DNA of 64,000 nucleotides from Candidatus Methanoliparum thermophilum (GCA_004212075.1 RXIF01000006.1:62001-126000), one strand, 5' to 3'. Positions 43,969-53,623 are shown, numbered from the stretch's first letter. Numbers and translations are program-made. Notes: generated by a model from the sequence alone, not told the origin.

Positions 43969-44159
43969 TTTTCACCTTCTCTTCTTCTTCTACGCTCAAA
44001 AAAGTAAGCAGTCAAAAATATTGTAACACATGCTAACGCTAACAAGGGAATATTGAGAAATCCGTGAGTGATCCAGTCAATTATTACTCCAGTAGCCACT
44101 AATATTCCTCCCACTCCCGTCATCACACAACCAATTTCAGACAGTTTCATATTCAACAC
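43965..44159 (-). CDS. Small two-helix membrane protein
   Basis: The 64 residues hold two hydrophobic segments (GCVMTGVGGILVATGVIIDWI and IPLLALACVTIFLTAYF) and a strongly basic tail, ERRRRREGEK, which should face the cytoplasm. No family is recognised. It is close to the FTR gene on the same strand. Confidence 0.5.
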   Translation of the reverse strand: MLNMKLSEIGCVMTGVGGILVATGVIIDWITHGFLNIPLLALACVTIFLTAYFFERRRRREGEK

Positions 44160-44206
44160 ATCTTATCCGTGTTTACATTCTCTATTTTTTGATTTTCTTT
44201 TCCAAC

Positions 44207-44509
44207 TCATTTTATCACTTCCTTTTTATCATAAAACAACATACAATGGCAGTGCCCATCCCTTTTTATCTCCTCCTCATGATAGACGCAGGGACATATA
44301 TTCTTCTTATCTTCCGTGGCATCACCTGTTACAATTCTGCAAGGGCAATATCTTCGCCCATATTTGATCTTATTATGAGCCAGCCCGTTTATTAATGTTT
44401 CTAAGGTTTCTTTGTCTGGATTAAGCACGTATCCTTTTTTTTGTGCGTATCTCTCTATAAATTTCTTTATTTCATCTTTTATCTTATCTATATCATTTTT
44501 GTCATCCAT
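44207..44509 (-). CDS. ftrB: Ferredoxin-thioredoxin reductase catalytic subunit
   Basis: The 100-residue protein has all the FTR cysteine motifs: YCPCRIV, NICPCVYH and GHCHCMLFY, which form the active-site disulfide next to a [4Fe-4S] cluster. It passes single electrons from ferredoxin to thioredoxin. Archaeal versions act without the plant variable subunit. The thioredoxin (43239) and broken ferredoxin (43642) genes are beside it, making a complete redox relay if the ferredoxin is intact or supplied elsewhere. Confidence 0.93.
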   Translation of the reverse strand: MDDKNDIDKIKDEIKKFIERYAQKKGYVLNPDKETLETLINGLAHNKIKYGRRYCPCRIVTGDATEDKKNICPCVYHEEEIKRDGHCHCMLFYDKKEVIK

Positions 44510-44608
44510 TTAGAACACCATATTTATAGAAATTATAAAGATAAACCTTTATAAAATCTTAATATAGAGAATATTTTAAATATAGAATTTGATAAATTAT
44601 AGGATAAA

Positions 44609-45436
44609 ATGCTTACTAAGAGAATAGTACCATGTCTTGACGTAACCTTAAATAAGAATGGTAGTGCGGTCGTAAAAGGTATAGAATTTACCAATTTGAG
44701 AGAGGTAGGAGATCCTGTAGAATTGGCTAAGGAGTACAACGATCAGCAGGCGGATGAGCTTGTGTTTTTGGATATAACCGCCTCTAACGAGGGTAGAAAA
44801 ACGATGATAGACGTCATAGAAAAAACGTCCGAAGAGGTCTTTATACCGTTAACAGTTGGTGGTGGCGTTAGATCTATAGATGATATGAATGCAATCTTAA
44901 AAGCGGGTGCAGATAAGATATCGATCAACACGGCAGCAGTTAAAGATCAGTATCTTATAAAGCAAGGTTCAGATATCTTTGGATCTCAATGCATCGTAGT
45001 AGCAATAGACTGTAAGAGGCGATTTTTCAGCGATCAAGATGTCAATTTATTGGATAAGAACCGTATAGATGTGGAGGGTCGTGAATGTTGGTACGAGGTG
45101 ATGATCAATGGAGGGAGAGAAAGAACGGGTATCGATGCCATATCTTGGGCAAAAAAAGCGGAAAAATTTGGTGCTGGAGAGATATTACTGACCAGCATGG
45201 ATACGGATGGTACAAAGAATGGGTATGATATACCTATCACTAAAGCGATAGCCGAGAGCGTGGATATACCGGTTATAGCATCAGGTGGAGCAGGAACGCT
45301 TGAACATTTTTACCATGGATTTAAGGATGGTAAAGCCGATGCTTGTCTTGCTGCCAGCATATTTCATTTTGGAGAATACACCGTGGCAGATATCAAAAAA
45401 TATCTATTCGATAGAGGGATCCCTGTAAGGTTATAA
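44609..45436 (+). CDS. hisF: Imidazole glycerol phosphate synthase subunit HisF
   Basis: [20 protein letters not shown] with the catalytic Asp, [27 protein letters not shown] and [19 protein letters not shown] match HisF over 275 residues. It makes imidazole glycerol phosphate and AICAR in histidine synthesis. No other his gene is in the window. The length, some 20 residues above the usual 250-255, reflects an insert around [12 protein letters not shown]. Confidence 0.94.
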   Translation: MLTKRIVPCLDVTLNKNGSAVVKGIEFTNLREVGDPVELAKEYNDQQADELVFLDITASNEGRKTMIDVIEKTSEEVFIPLTVGGGVRSIDDMNAILKAGADKISINTAAVKDQYLIKQGSDIFGSQCIVVAIDCKRRFFSDQDVNLLDKNRIDVEGRECWYEVMINGGRERTGIDAISWAKKAEKFGAGEILLTSMDTDGTKNGYDIPITKAIAESVDIPVIASGGAGTLEHFYHGFKDGKADACLAASIFHFGEYTVADIKKYLFDRGIPVRL

Positions 45437-45488
45437 GAATTACCTTATATTTAATATTCAATTCGATTTTTATCTAATTCTCTTTTTT

Positions 45489-45857
45489 TTAAATTTTGAT
45501 GACTAAATGCTTTTTTTCAAATTTTGGTAAATCGATATTTAACACTCCTTTTTTAAACCATGCAGTGGTCTTCTCAGGATTTACTTTTTCAGGTAGCTTA
45601 ATCTGTTTTTTAAACTGGTTAAATATAATCTTTCTTTGAATTGTGCCCCATCTCTCCCAACAAAGAGTTTTTTTCATGGATGCCTCTAATTCTATGGAAT
45701 CTTCCGCAACGTATAAATTTATATTATCTTTATCTACATAAGGAAGATCAAAAGTTATTAAAAATCTATCATCTAAATCTTCTATCTCGTACAATGGTTC
45801 TAAACATCCATTATCCATCCACATTATCTCATTTATCTTTTCAAACATTATCGTCAC
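45489..45857 (-). CDS. Hsp20/alpha-crystallin-like small protein
   Basis: LITFDLPYVDKDNINLYVAEDSIELEASM and FKKGVLNIDLPKFEKKHLVIKI show the beta-sandwich pattern of Hsp20, with GVLNIDLPK matching the conserved A-x-x-x-n-GVL motif. At 122 residues it is a short form. A chaperone role is likely. It sits six bases downstream of the PAC2 family gene. Confidence 0.8.
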   Translation of the reverse strand: MTIMFEKINEIMWMDNGCLEPLYEIEDLDDRFLITFDLPYVDKDNINLYVAEDSIELEASMKKTLCWERWGTIQRKIIFNQFKKQIKLPEKVNPEKTTAWFKKGVLNIDLPKFEKKHLVIKI

Positions 45858-45862
45858 CTCCC

Positions 45863-46639
45863 CTACCCATACATGATGGGAAGACTCTGTTCTATATTTT
45901 TTTGTATATCACCTATCACTCTTCTAGTCTGTTGCATAAGATCTCTTGCCTTCATTTTAATCTCTTCGCCTTTCACAAATAATTCTTCTAGGTCTATTTT
46001 TATATTAATAAGTTTTTGTAACGATTTAAGAACAGATGCAGCTGCTTCTGGGTCAGGGTAATTTGGGAAGCATTGAGAGAGAAGGAGGGTTCCTGGTACC
46101 CCTTCTTTTTTACATCTTTTCAATAATTCTGGGTATATTCCTATCAAAAAACCTTCTAACATCTCTTCAATATCTGCATTCTTAAGCATAACTTTTGTCT
46201 CTTTTGTGTTGCTTATCCCGATACATTCAGGCTCTTCGATTTCTAAACGGTTAGTTACGGATATACCAGACAATAATATGACCGAACTTGCGTTTTTTCT
46301 TTTAAACCAATCTACAAGAGATTCGGCTAAAGGAGATATTATCGATGGTGATATTGCTATTTCAGATAGGATCACAATGATTCCTCCATCTTTATCACTA
46401 TAAATCCGAACAGGATTTTTTATGTCGCCGTTATGAATCACTACAAGAGGAGGGAAAAGTTCTGAGTCGATATAACCTATTTCTTCAAAATTTAACTTAT
46501 CGAGCATGAAAGACGTTGCTATAGTACCCACGAGACCAACTTCTGGAAAACCTACTATAATTACCGGATTATTAAATCTTTTATCAGTTTCTTCTATAAC
46601 CTTTACTCTTACCTCGCTATTCAGATTTTTATCGTTCAT
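45863..46639 (-). CDS. Proteasome assembly chaperone (PAC2) family protein
   Basis: The 258-residue protein shows VIIVGFPEVGLVGTIATSFML, ESLVDWFKRKNASSVILLSGI and LLSQCFPNYPDPEAAASVLKSL, the archaeal PbaB/DUF75 pattern. Homologues assist assembly of proteasome-related complexes. The C-terminal helix KGEEIKMKARDLMQQ is typical. It forms a probable two-gene unit with Hsp20. Confidence 0.87.
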   Translation of the reverse strand: MNDKNLNSEVRVKVIEETDKRFNNPVIIVGFPEVGLVGTIATSFMLDKLNFEEIGYIDSELFPPLVVIHNGDIKNPVRIYSDKDGGIIVILSEIAISPSIISPLAESLVDWFKRKNASSVILLSGISVTNRLEIEEPECIGISNTKETKVMLKNADIEEMLEGFLIGIYPELLKRCKKEGVPGTLLLSQCFPNYPDPEAAASVLKSLQKLINIKIDLEELFVKGEEIKMKARDLMQQTRRVIGDIQKNIEQSLPIMYG

Positions 46640-46720
46640 ATTAGTAATAATAATTTAGATTAATATAAATTTTGTTGATTTAAAGATTAGATATCTTGAT
46701 CCGATGTAAGAGGAACAAAT

Positions 46721-46729
46721 TTTTATATA
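46721..46729 (+). promoter_or_regulatory. TATA box of the acyl-CoA synthetase gene
   Basis: TTTTATATA lies about 45 bases before the ATG at 46770, with a purine-rich stretch (aagaggaacaaa) just upstream as BRE. Confidence 0.5.
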
Positions 46730-46769
46730 CAAAAAGTATATTACATAAATTAAAAAAGAAGGTAAAATA

Positions 46770-48179
46770 ATGCAGAATATTGAGTATATTTTCAATCCCA
46801 GGTCGATAGCGGTGGTGGGTGTCTCTGAATCGAATTTTGCCAAACTGGCTTTTTTAGATCCTTTAATAGAATTTAAGTATAAAGGAGAGATCTATCCCAT
46901 AAATCCCAAAGTAAAAGAAATATCTGGTTTAAAGGCATATGCCAGCATTTTAGACGTTCCAGGGCCTGTAGATCATGTTATTTGCTGTATTAAAGCGAGT
47001 CTTACTCCTCAATTAATGAGAGAATGTGTAATAAAGGGAGTAAAATCTATTCATCTCTTCACCTCAGGTTTTAGTGAGACAGGAGAAGAAAAAGGAATCC
47101 GTCTTGAAAGAGAGATTGTAGATATTGCTCGCGAAGGTGGGGTGAGAATTATAGGACCGAACTGTATGGGAATATACTGCCCTAGGTCTGGAATATCTTT
47201 CGATAATTCCTTTCCCAAAGAAGAGGGAGATGTGGCTTTCCTATCCCAGAGTGGAGGAAACTCTGTCGAACTGGTCCAACTTGGGTCGGTTAGAGATCTC
47301 CGTTTTAGTAAGGTTATTAGCTTTGGAAATGCCTCAGATTTGAATGAGTGTGATTTCATAGAGTATCTTGCTCATGATCCACAAACAAATATTATATTAA
47401 TCTATCTTGAGGGGACAAAGGATGGAAAGCGCCTTATTAATGCATTGAAAGAGGCTGCAAAAAGAAAATTTATAATCATACTTAAAGGAGGGGTGAGTGA
47501 TGCAGGAAGAAGAGCTGTAGCGTCCCACACGGGGGCTTTGGCTGGTGATAGATCCATCTGGAATGCGTTCTTTGATCAGTTGGGCATAGTGCAGGCTCAA
47601 GATCTTGAAGAGTTGGTTGATATGGCTTTAGCGTTTAAGCATCTTAAATCGCCAAAGGGAAAACGGGTAGGAATCATCGGTGTAGGTGGAGGTTTTGGTG
47701 TCCTAGCAACAGACAATTGTGAAAATGAAGGTTTATCTGTACCTTCACTCCCAGATAAAATGAAGAAAAAGCTAAGAGAGATCGTCCCTGAGGAGGTAGA
47801 TCCAGGAACGAGTGTACGAAATCCAGTAGACTTGTCAACCTCAGGATGGAATCTAGACATCTTTTCTAGAGCTCTCAAGACGTTGGCTGACTATGAAGGA
47901 ATTGATTTTCTTTTTGTATACACTACGGTAGCTTTTGGGCTCTACCGTGGAACAAACGTAATGGTAGATATGCTGATCGATACCATCATCGAAGAGAAAA
48001 AGAGTATAGATAAACCTCTCGTTGTGGTGGTGCGTTCAAGTGGCGATCCAGAGGTGGCACCGTTTGTTCATGATGTGCAAGAAAGACTTCTCAAAGCTGG
48101 TATACCTGTATACCCCTCTACGATCAGGGCGGCACGTGTCATGAGCAGATTTATTTGGTCCTTCCTCAAGAGAAGATAA
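46770..48179 (+). CDS. ADP-forming acyl/acetyl-CoA synthetase, alpha subunit
   Basis: The 469-residue protein has the CoA-binding domain (FNPRSIAVVGVSE), RIIGPNCMGIY, FLSQSGGNS, and the phosphorylated histidine loop RAVASHTGALAGDR (near residue 252). The enzyme turns acyl-CoA, ADP and phosphate into acid, CoA and ATP. The beta (ATP-grasp) subunit is not adjacent and must be elsewhere if this is functional. It fits with acyl-CoA dehydrogenases at 12-14 kb as part of acid metabolism, by inference. Confidence 0.88.
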   Translation: MQNIEYIFNPRSIAVVGVSESNFAKLAFLDPLIEFKYKGEIYPINPKVKEISGLKAYASILDVPGPVDHVICCIKASLTPQLMRECVIKGVKSIHLFTSGFSETGEEKGIRLEREIVDIAREGGVRIIGPNCMGIYCPRSGISFDNSFPKEEGDVAFLSQSGGNSVELVQLGSVRDLRFSKVISFGNASDLNECDFIEYLAHDPQTNIILIYLEGTKDGKRLINALKEAAKRKFIIILKGGVSDAGRRAVASHTGALAGDRSIWNAFFDQLGIVQAQDLEELVDMALAFKHLKSPKGKRVGIIGVGGGFGVLATDNCENEGLSVPSLPDKMKKKLREIVPEEVDPGTSVRNPVDLSTSGWNLDIFSRALKTLADYEGIDFLFVYTTVAFGLYRGTNVMVDMLIDTIIEEKKSIDKPLVVVVRSSGDPEVAPFVHDVQERLLKAGIPVYPSTIRAARVMSRFIWSFLKRR

Positions 48180-48221
48180 GTCTTTAGATTGTCTTGCCTG
48201 CGTGAAGCATATCGGTTCGAT

Positions 48222-49133
48222 ATGATAAGATGTAATAAGTGTTCTTACGAATCGTTTTATTTCCAAAGATATTCAGGAATGCATCTGTGTCAGAAACACT
48301 TTAAAGAAGATGTAGAACGAAGAATAAGAAAGACAATAAGAAAAAAAAAGATTAATAAAGGAGATAAGATAGCTGTAGCCTTAAGTGGTGGAAAAGATAG
48401 CTCTGTGGCGCTTTATTCAATCAAAAATGTATTTAAAAATTGGAAAAATTTAGAGATAGTTGCTATAACCATAGACGAGGGTATAACTGGATATAGAGAC
48501 AGATCTATTGAGAATTCTAAATTATTAACGAAAAGATTGGGTATCGAACAGAGGATAGCCAGCTTTAAGGAATATTTTGGATATACTACAGATGAGATCG
48601 CTTCCTTGAAACGAGAGAAAGGAATTTGTAGTTTTTGTGGCGTTTTGAGGAGAAAGCTGCTTAACGAGTTAGCATTAGAAGAAAATGCCACGGTCTTAGT
48701 AACAGGACATAATTTGAACGATGAATCGGAAACCATTCTATTGAATCTTATTAGAGGTGATATAGAAAGACTTGCAAGATTTTTGCCATCTAAAGTTCAA
48801 GAAGGACTTATACCAAGATTAAAACCATTAAACAGCATTCCTGAAGAGGAAGTAGTATTATATGCCAAGTTGAAAGATCTTCCCACAAAAAAAGAGCGTT
48901 GTCCATATATTAACGAGGCGATGAGATTCGAGGTAAGGCAGATTATAAAAAATCTTGAAGAAAGGCATCCTGGTACAAGATATGCAATAATGAAATCTTT
49001 TTATGAGTTAGAAGACCTTTTAAGAGTAAAATATGGCGAAAAGAACCTGAAAAGATGTAAGATATGCAAATCACCTTGTATTGGAGAGATATGTCAATCT
49101 TGTAATCTCTTATTAGATATAAAAAAAGGGTAA
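48222..49133 (+). CDS. ttuA: TtuA/NcsA-like tRNA thiolation enzyme
   Basis: An N-terminal zinc finger (MIRCNKCSYESFYFQRYSG, then HLCQKHF), the PP-loop ALSGGKDSSVAL, CSFCGVLRRKLL with catalytic cysteines, and a C-terminal zinc finger (CKICKSPCIGEICQSC) match the TtuA group that thiolates tRNA uridines. I start at ATG 48222, where the zinc finger begins; the frame to TTG 48189 adds no conserved residues. Confidence 0.9.
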   Translation: MIRCNKCSYESFYFQRYSGMHLCQKHFKEDVERRIRKTIRKKKINKGDKIAVALSGGKDSSVALYSIKNVFKNWKNLEIVAITIDEGITGYRDRSIENSKLLTKRLGIEQRIASFKEYFGYTTDEIASLKREKGICSFCGVLRRKLLNELALEENATVLVTGHNLNDESETILLNLIRGDIERLARFLPSKVQEGLIPRLKPLNSIPEEEVVLYAKLKDLPTKKERCPYINEAMRFEVRQIIKNLEERHPGTRYAIMKSFYELEDLLRVKYGEKNLKRCKICKSPCIGEICQSCNLLLDIKKG

Positions 49134-49162
49134 AATTAAAATATTTTATAAGGTTTTATAAG

Positions 49163-50314
49163 TTATAACCACTCTATCGATCCGTCTGCTCTTCTACTTC
49201 TGTTTTGATTTTTATAAGAGCTATCTAAATCTAAATCCCTAATCTCATCTGAAGACTTTTTGTCAGGCACTACTTGATCGGATGAAATACCTGTCATTAT
49301 GGCGAGTACCCTTATCTTTCCATCAAAATCATCCATTACCTTTGCACCCCAGATTATATTTGCATTATCATCTATCGAATAGGTAACCAAGTCTGCTATT
49401 TCTTCCGCCTCTCTTAATGTCATATCTTTTCCTCCAGTTAGGTGTAATAGACATCCTTTTGCTCCTGTATAATCTACATCAAGAAGAGGATGACCAACGA
49501 TCTGTTTGGTCGATCCCACAGACCTTCTTTGTCTCTCTATCTCGTTTACAAGCATTACTGCCAATCCGCCACAGTTCATTATCGTCTTAACATCTGCAAA
49601 ATCAAGATTGATCAAAGAAGGCTGTGTAATAGTCTCTGTTAATCCCTTTATAGTATCTGCAATCAAACAATCCATAACTGCGAATGATTGATCAAGAGGA
49701 AGATTCGGCACATAATCCAAAAGTTTGTTATTATCCAATACTATAACCGTATCAGCGGATTGTCTTAGATTTTCAATCCCATTCTTTGCCACGTTTCTTC
49801 TTGCTCTTTCAACCATAAATGGTGCTGATACCATTGCTACCACAATTGCTCCCATCCTCTTTGCAACATCTGCTATTACTGGAGAGGCACCAGTACCGGT
49901 TCCTCCACCCATTCCTGCAGTCAAAAAGACAAGATCTACATCCGTAAATATCTTTTCAAAGTCATCTCTTGATAATTCCGCAGCTTTTTCACCGATTTCA
50001 ACAAATCCTCCTGCACCTAACCCTTTTGTCAACTTTTTGCCTATAAGTATCTTCCGATCTGATTTTATAGCGTTTAGATGTATTCCATCAGTGTTAACCG
50101 CTATAGCATCTGCTCCTTTAATTCCCATACTATATAATCTGTTTATTGTATTGTTTCCAGCACCACCACAACCTACAACTACAATTCTCGGCTTTTTCAT
50201 GTATTCTTTTATACTTTTATCACCGGTATCCTCTATAATATTACCATCTATTCCCGATTCGGTAATTTCACTCTTGTTTTGTTTAAACGCTTCTCTTACA
50301 AATGATTCCAACAC
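49163..50314 (-). CDS. ftsZ: Cell division GTPase FtsZ
   Basis: The tubulin-like protein has [29 protein letters not shown], the GTP motif [23 protein letters not shown], and [19 protein letters not shown] over 383 residues. It forms the division ring. An acidic N-terminal extension of about 40 residues precedes the core, common in archaeal FtsZ. The C-terminal tail ends in GSIEWL. No other division gene is adjacent. Confidence 0.96.
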   Translation of the reverse strand: MLESFVREAFKQNKSEITESGIDGNIIEDTGDKSIKEYMKKPRIVVVGCGGAGNNTINRLYSMGIKGADAIAVNTDGIHLNAIKSDRKILIGKKLTKGLGAGGFVEIGEKAAELSRDDFEKIFTDVDLVFLTAGMGGGTGTGASPVIADVAKRMGAIVVAMVSAPFMVERARRNVAKNGIENLRQSADTVIVLDNNKLLDYVPNLPLDQSFAVMDCLIADTIKGLTETITQPSLINLDFADVKTIMNCGGLAVMLVNEIERQRRSVGSTKQIVGHPLLDVDYTGAKGCLLHLTGGKDMTLREAEEIADLVTYSIDDNANIIWGAKVMDDFDGKIRVLAIMTGISSDQVVPDKKSSDEIRDLDLDSSYKNQNRSRRADGSIEWL

Positions 50315-50485
50315 CCCACCCCCGTATAGTTTTATACGTTTTTTATTTTGTTTATTCTGTTATAAATAGATTTCTATAATATTTTTTATATGCTTAATTC
50401 TTTTTATTTCTAAACAAAAACTTATAAATACAATTAGAATAATAGATATAAATATGAATAAAGAACAGAATAAAGAGGTGGCAAG

Positions 50486-50749
50486 ATGGTAGAGATTGGT
50501 GATGTAGTAATCTATGCTAATACAGGCACTAAAGGTGTTGTTAAAGAAATAAAAGAGAAAAGTGGAAGAAAATGGGCATTACTTGACAACGGATTATACT
50601 ATATTACGGACCTGTTAAAACAGGCTAGCATTAAAGAAAGTGCAGAAAAGAATGATCTATCTTTATCAGAGATAAAGACAAAACTTGAGGAGGAGAAGAA
50701 GATGGATTTATCAAAAATCTCTGATGAGGTTTGTGGTGGAGGGGGTTAA
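50486..50749 (+). CDS. DUF2098 family protein
   Basis: The 87-residue protein starts VEIGDVVIYANTGTKGVVKEIKEK and WALLDNGLYYI, a small SH3-like barrel seen in the methanogen-specific DUF2098 family, followed by a charged helix and a CGGGG end. AGAGGTGGCAAG precedes the ATG. Function is unknown, but the distribution points to methanogen-type metabolism. It is on the same strand as the marker-2 gene 260 bases further on. Confidence 0.8.
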   Translation: MVEIGDVVIYANTGTKGVVKEIKEKSGRKWALLDNGLYYITDLLKQASIKESAEKNDLSLSEIKTKLEEEKKMDLSKISDEVCGGGG

Positions 50750-50943
50750 AACTGCCGTATCGAACAATTTAATAGATCTATTGACAGATAGTCTAAAGCC
50801 TTTATCTCAGTTCGGTTTATCCTTGTGAGCATATCATAAAAGAGATGCCGATCTTTACCCGCTTTTCATTATTCTATACTCTTCTCAACCTCTATTTTTA
50901 TAGAGCATCCCTTCCTGATAATACGATTCTTGGCTTAAAACTT

Positions 50944-50982
50944 ATATTCGATATAGCAATAAATATTCGATATAGCAATAAA
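50944..50982. repeat. Tandem 19-bp repeat in the marker-2 gene upstream region
   Basis: ATATTCGATATAGCAATAA occurs twice head to tail with no mismatch (50944-50962 and 50963-50981). Each copy contains the half-palindrome TCGATA. It lies just upstream of a TATATATATTTAA box and 28-66 bases before the ATG, a good position for a regulator site. Confidence 0.75.
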
Positions 50983-51009
50983 TATATATATTTAACCATT
51001 TAAGAATAG

Positions 51010-52017
51010 ATGACAAAGATGAGATTAGACGACCTTATAAAAGAGATAAAAGAATTCAGAGGAATAAAAAGAAAGAAGAGTATTGGTTTTATCACAAACT
51101 ATTTGAACGATATATCCAATTTTCCATTGATAATAGCCTCGTTTGGAGAGGATGCCGCCGTTTTAGATCATGGTAAAGAAGTTATCCTTATTTCTGCAGA
51201 CGGTATTATGGAAGATCTTATAAAGAAAGATCCATACTGGTCTGGATACTGTGCAATACTCGTTAATATACATGATATATGCGCTATGGGCGGAAAACCA
51301 CTTGCTATGGTAGATATTCTATCTATGCATTTAGAAAATACCTGCTTGGAGATATTAAGAGGAATGAGAGATGCAATAGCGAAATTAAAAATACCTGTAG
51401 TTGGAGGGCATACGCACCCAGATACTTCATACAATTCGATAGTTGTTGCGATAGTCGGAATAGCAGATAAAGATTCTGTTATATATAGCCATACTGCATC
51501 TCCTAATGACGATATAATTGTAGCAATCGATTTAAACGGAAGAAGATACCCTAGTTGTCCTTTATGTTGGGATACAGTGACTCAGAGGGATAACGATACT
51601 TTAAAAAAACAGATAGAAGTTATGAGCGTTCTCGGTAAAAGAAGGTTGGTAACAGCAGGAAAGGATCTGAGTAATCCCGGAATACTAGGTACAACCGGCA
51701 TGTTGCTTGAAGTAAGTGATATGGGTGCTATCGTCGATCTCGATGAGATACCTATACCCAAAGGATTTAGCCTAGAAGAATGGCTTAATCTCTATCCAGT
51801 AGGAGGTATAGGATTTGTAGTAACCTGTAAAAAACAGAATACGGATGAGGTAATCTCCCTCTTCGAGGAGACTACAATGTCTTCCAAGAAGATAGGTAAC
51901 GTTACAAAAGATAAAAAATTTATAGTTAAAAAAGGAGACGAAGAAGGAGTGTTATTCGATTTTAATAAAGAAGGAATAACAAAAATAAAATCGAGAAGTA
52001 AACAGCAATATCTATAA
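51010..52017 (+). CDS. mmp2: Methanogenesis marker protein 2 (PurM/AIR synthase-like)
   Basis: The 335-residue protein has the PurM-fold features FGEDAAVLDHGKEVILISADGI, the NIHDICAMGGKPLAMVDIL metal/ATP segment and PVVGGHTHPDTSYNSIVVAIVG. Unlike SelD or PurM it lacks their N-terminal catalytic signature, matching the methanogen-specific marker 2 family. It probably makes an acyl-phosphate intermediate with ATP, by fold. The tandem repeat upstream suggests its own control. Confidence 0.85.
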   Translation: MTKMRLDDLIKEIKEFRGIKRKKSIGFITNYLNDISNFPLIIASFGEDAAVLDHGKEVILISADGIMEDLIKKDPYWSGYCAILVNIHDICAMGGKPLAMVDILSMHLENTCLEILRGMRDAIAKLKIPVVGGHTHPDTSYNSIVVAIVGIADKDSVIYSHTASPNDDIIVAIDLNGRRYPSCPLCWDTVTQRDNDTLKKQIEVMSVLGKRRLVTAGKDLSNPGILGTTGMLLEVSDMGAIVDLDEIPIPKGFSLEEWLNLYPVGGIGFVVTCKKQNTDEVISLFEETTMSSKKIGNVTKDKKFIVKKGDEEGVLFDFNKEGITKIKSRSKQQYL

Positions 52018-52027
52018 GATTTACGTT

Positions 52028-52702
52028 TCATCCCTTGAGTACATTTTCCTTGAATTTATCAAATCCTATCTTGTTTATATATTTTCCCAACCTTTGTTTC
52101 GTATCGGAATTTTTATAATAGTTTATCACTTTATCGGCAAGCTCTAACGCTTCATCATTGGTTAAGTCTTTCATTAACGTCTGTGCTATCGTTGGCGATG
52201 CGGCAGCAGATCCTCCAACAACAACTTCCCATCCATTAGGCCTACCTATAAAGCCTAAATCTTTGATTCTTGATTCTCCACAACAGTTTGTACAACCAGA
52301 GACGCCTATCTTAAATTTGGCGGGCATGCTGATTCCATGATATCTTTTATCGAGCTCTATACCTAACTTTACAGAATCTTGTTTTCCTCTTTTACAAAAT
52401 GTGGTTCCAGGGCAGAATTTTACGCTTCTCACACATAATCCGGCAGCATGCCCTGGTGGCATATCAAGCTCTTTCCATACTTTATCTATATCGTTCTCAG
52501 ATATACCAACAATAGCAATCCGTTGAGCGGATGTCAACTTTAATGCTTTGGCATTGTATTTTTCTGCAACATCTGCAATCTTTCTTAAAGTTTGGGGATC
52601 ACATATGCCTCCTGGCAGGTGAGGAGCAACTGCGTACGTCTCATAATCCCTCTGAACTATAGCTCCTTTTTCTAACAGATCTGTTTTTTTATCTTTTTCC
52701 AT
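52028..52702 (-). CDS. Small sulfite-reductase-like siroheme/Fe-S protein
   Basis: LPPGHAAGLCVRSVKFCPG-type and SGCTNCCGES motifs (CPGTTFCKRG near residue 97, SGCTNCCGESRIKDLG near 134) supply the four cysteines that bridge a [4Fe-4S] cluster to siroheme in sulfite/nitrite reductases. At 224 residues it is about half the size of a true Dsr subunit, matching the small Dsr-like proteins of methanogens. These may reduce a sulfur compound or act in siroheme handling. It converges with the marker-2 gene. Confidence 0.85.
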   Translation of the reverse strand: MEKDKKTDLLEKGAIVQRDYETYAVAPHLPGGICDPQTLRKIADVAEKYNAKALKLTSAQRIAIVGISENDIDKVWKELDMPPGHAAGLCVRSVKFCPGTTFCKRGKQDSVKLGIELDKRYHGISMPAKFKIGVSGCTNCCGESRIKDLGFIGRPNGWEVVVGGSAAASPTIAQTLMKDLTNDEALELADKVINYYKNSDTKQRLGKYINKIGFDKFKENVLKG

Positions 52703-52813
52703 ATATTTAGCCTCATTCTATCTTTAATCTTTATTATCTAATTTAAAACTATATAAAATATTACTATAATTTTTCTGTTATAGTAATAGTCTTAATTAAG
52801 AGGAGGTATAACG

Positions 52814-53623
52814 TTGATCAAAGCAGCTGCAATACAAGTACAAAAGGATAAAGAAGTAAAGAAGAATTTTAAAAGGATAGAAAAACTTATAGAAAGAGCA
52901 ATATCCAAAAATTCAGATATAATATGTCTTCCAGAATATTTTTCGATGGATAGCAATTTTTTAAAAACGTTAGATGAAAATAAAGAAGATACATTGAGTT
53001 TTTTAAAAGATATCTCTCAAAAATATGGAATAATAATATTAGGTAACGTTTTAGAAGAGATAGAAGAAAGATATTATAACATAGCTTATATTTATGAAAA
53101 AGGATCTTTGATAGGGAAACAGGTAAAGATACACCCCACAAGAGGGGAAAGAGCATTAGGCATAACTCCAGGTAGAGAGATAAATGCATTTGAGAGTTCG
53201 ATCGGACGTATCGGGGTTTTAGTCTGTGCTGACGTATTGTATCCAGAGATGTGCCGGATATTAGGATTAATGAATATAGATATTGTATTAAATCCGGTAG
53301 TATCATTTTACAGAGATACTGATCCAACTAAAGACGCAAGAAGAGCATTATATATATCTCGTGCCTATGACAACAGTTATTATATAATAAAGGCTGGAGG
53401 AATCGGTAAGTCTATCACAGGGCTTAAAATTGTCGGAAGAAGTCTTATCGTTGCACCATGGGGGATATTAAAGTATTCAACAGATGAGAATAAGGAAGAA
53501 GTCGTTACTGCCGATCTTGATATAGACCTTTTGAAAGAGATACGAAAAGAGAATTATTCCTTAACAGATAGAGTTCCAGAAGCATATAAACTGTTAATCA
53601 AGCAGACGGATATCATAAAATAG
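52814..53623 (+). CDS. Carbon-nitrogen hydrolase (nitrilase superfamily)
   Basis: The catalytic triad is visible: Glu in IICLPEYFSM (near residue 42), Lys in KQVKIHPTRGE (near 107) and Cys in VLVCADVLYPEMCR (near 137). This soluble amidase or carbamoylase of 269 residues has no class-defining substrate motif. AGAGGAGGTATAACG gives a strong ribosome-binding site. Confidence 0.9.
   Translation: MIKAAAIQVQKDKEVKKNFKRIEKLIERAISKNSDIICLPEYFSMDSNFLKTLDENKEDTLSFLKDISQKYGIIILGNVLEEIEERYYNIAYIYEKGSLIGKQVKIHPTRGERALGITPGREINAFESSIGRIGVLVCADVLYPEMCRILGLMNIDIVLNPVVSFYRDTDPTKDARRALYISRAYDNSYYIIKAGGIGKSITGLKIVGRSLIVAPWGILKYSTDENKEEVVTADLDIDLLKEIRKENYSLTDRVPEAYKLLIKQTDIIK

Noticed and set aside
49725-50369. 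Long (214-codon) frame opposite ftsZ
   Set aside because: It is fully antisense to a certain gene, hydrophobic and low-complexity as expected of codon complement, with no homology.
50944-50981. Tandem repeat as the start of a CRISPR array
   Set aside because: Only two units, no spacers between them, and no cas gene in the window.
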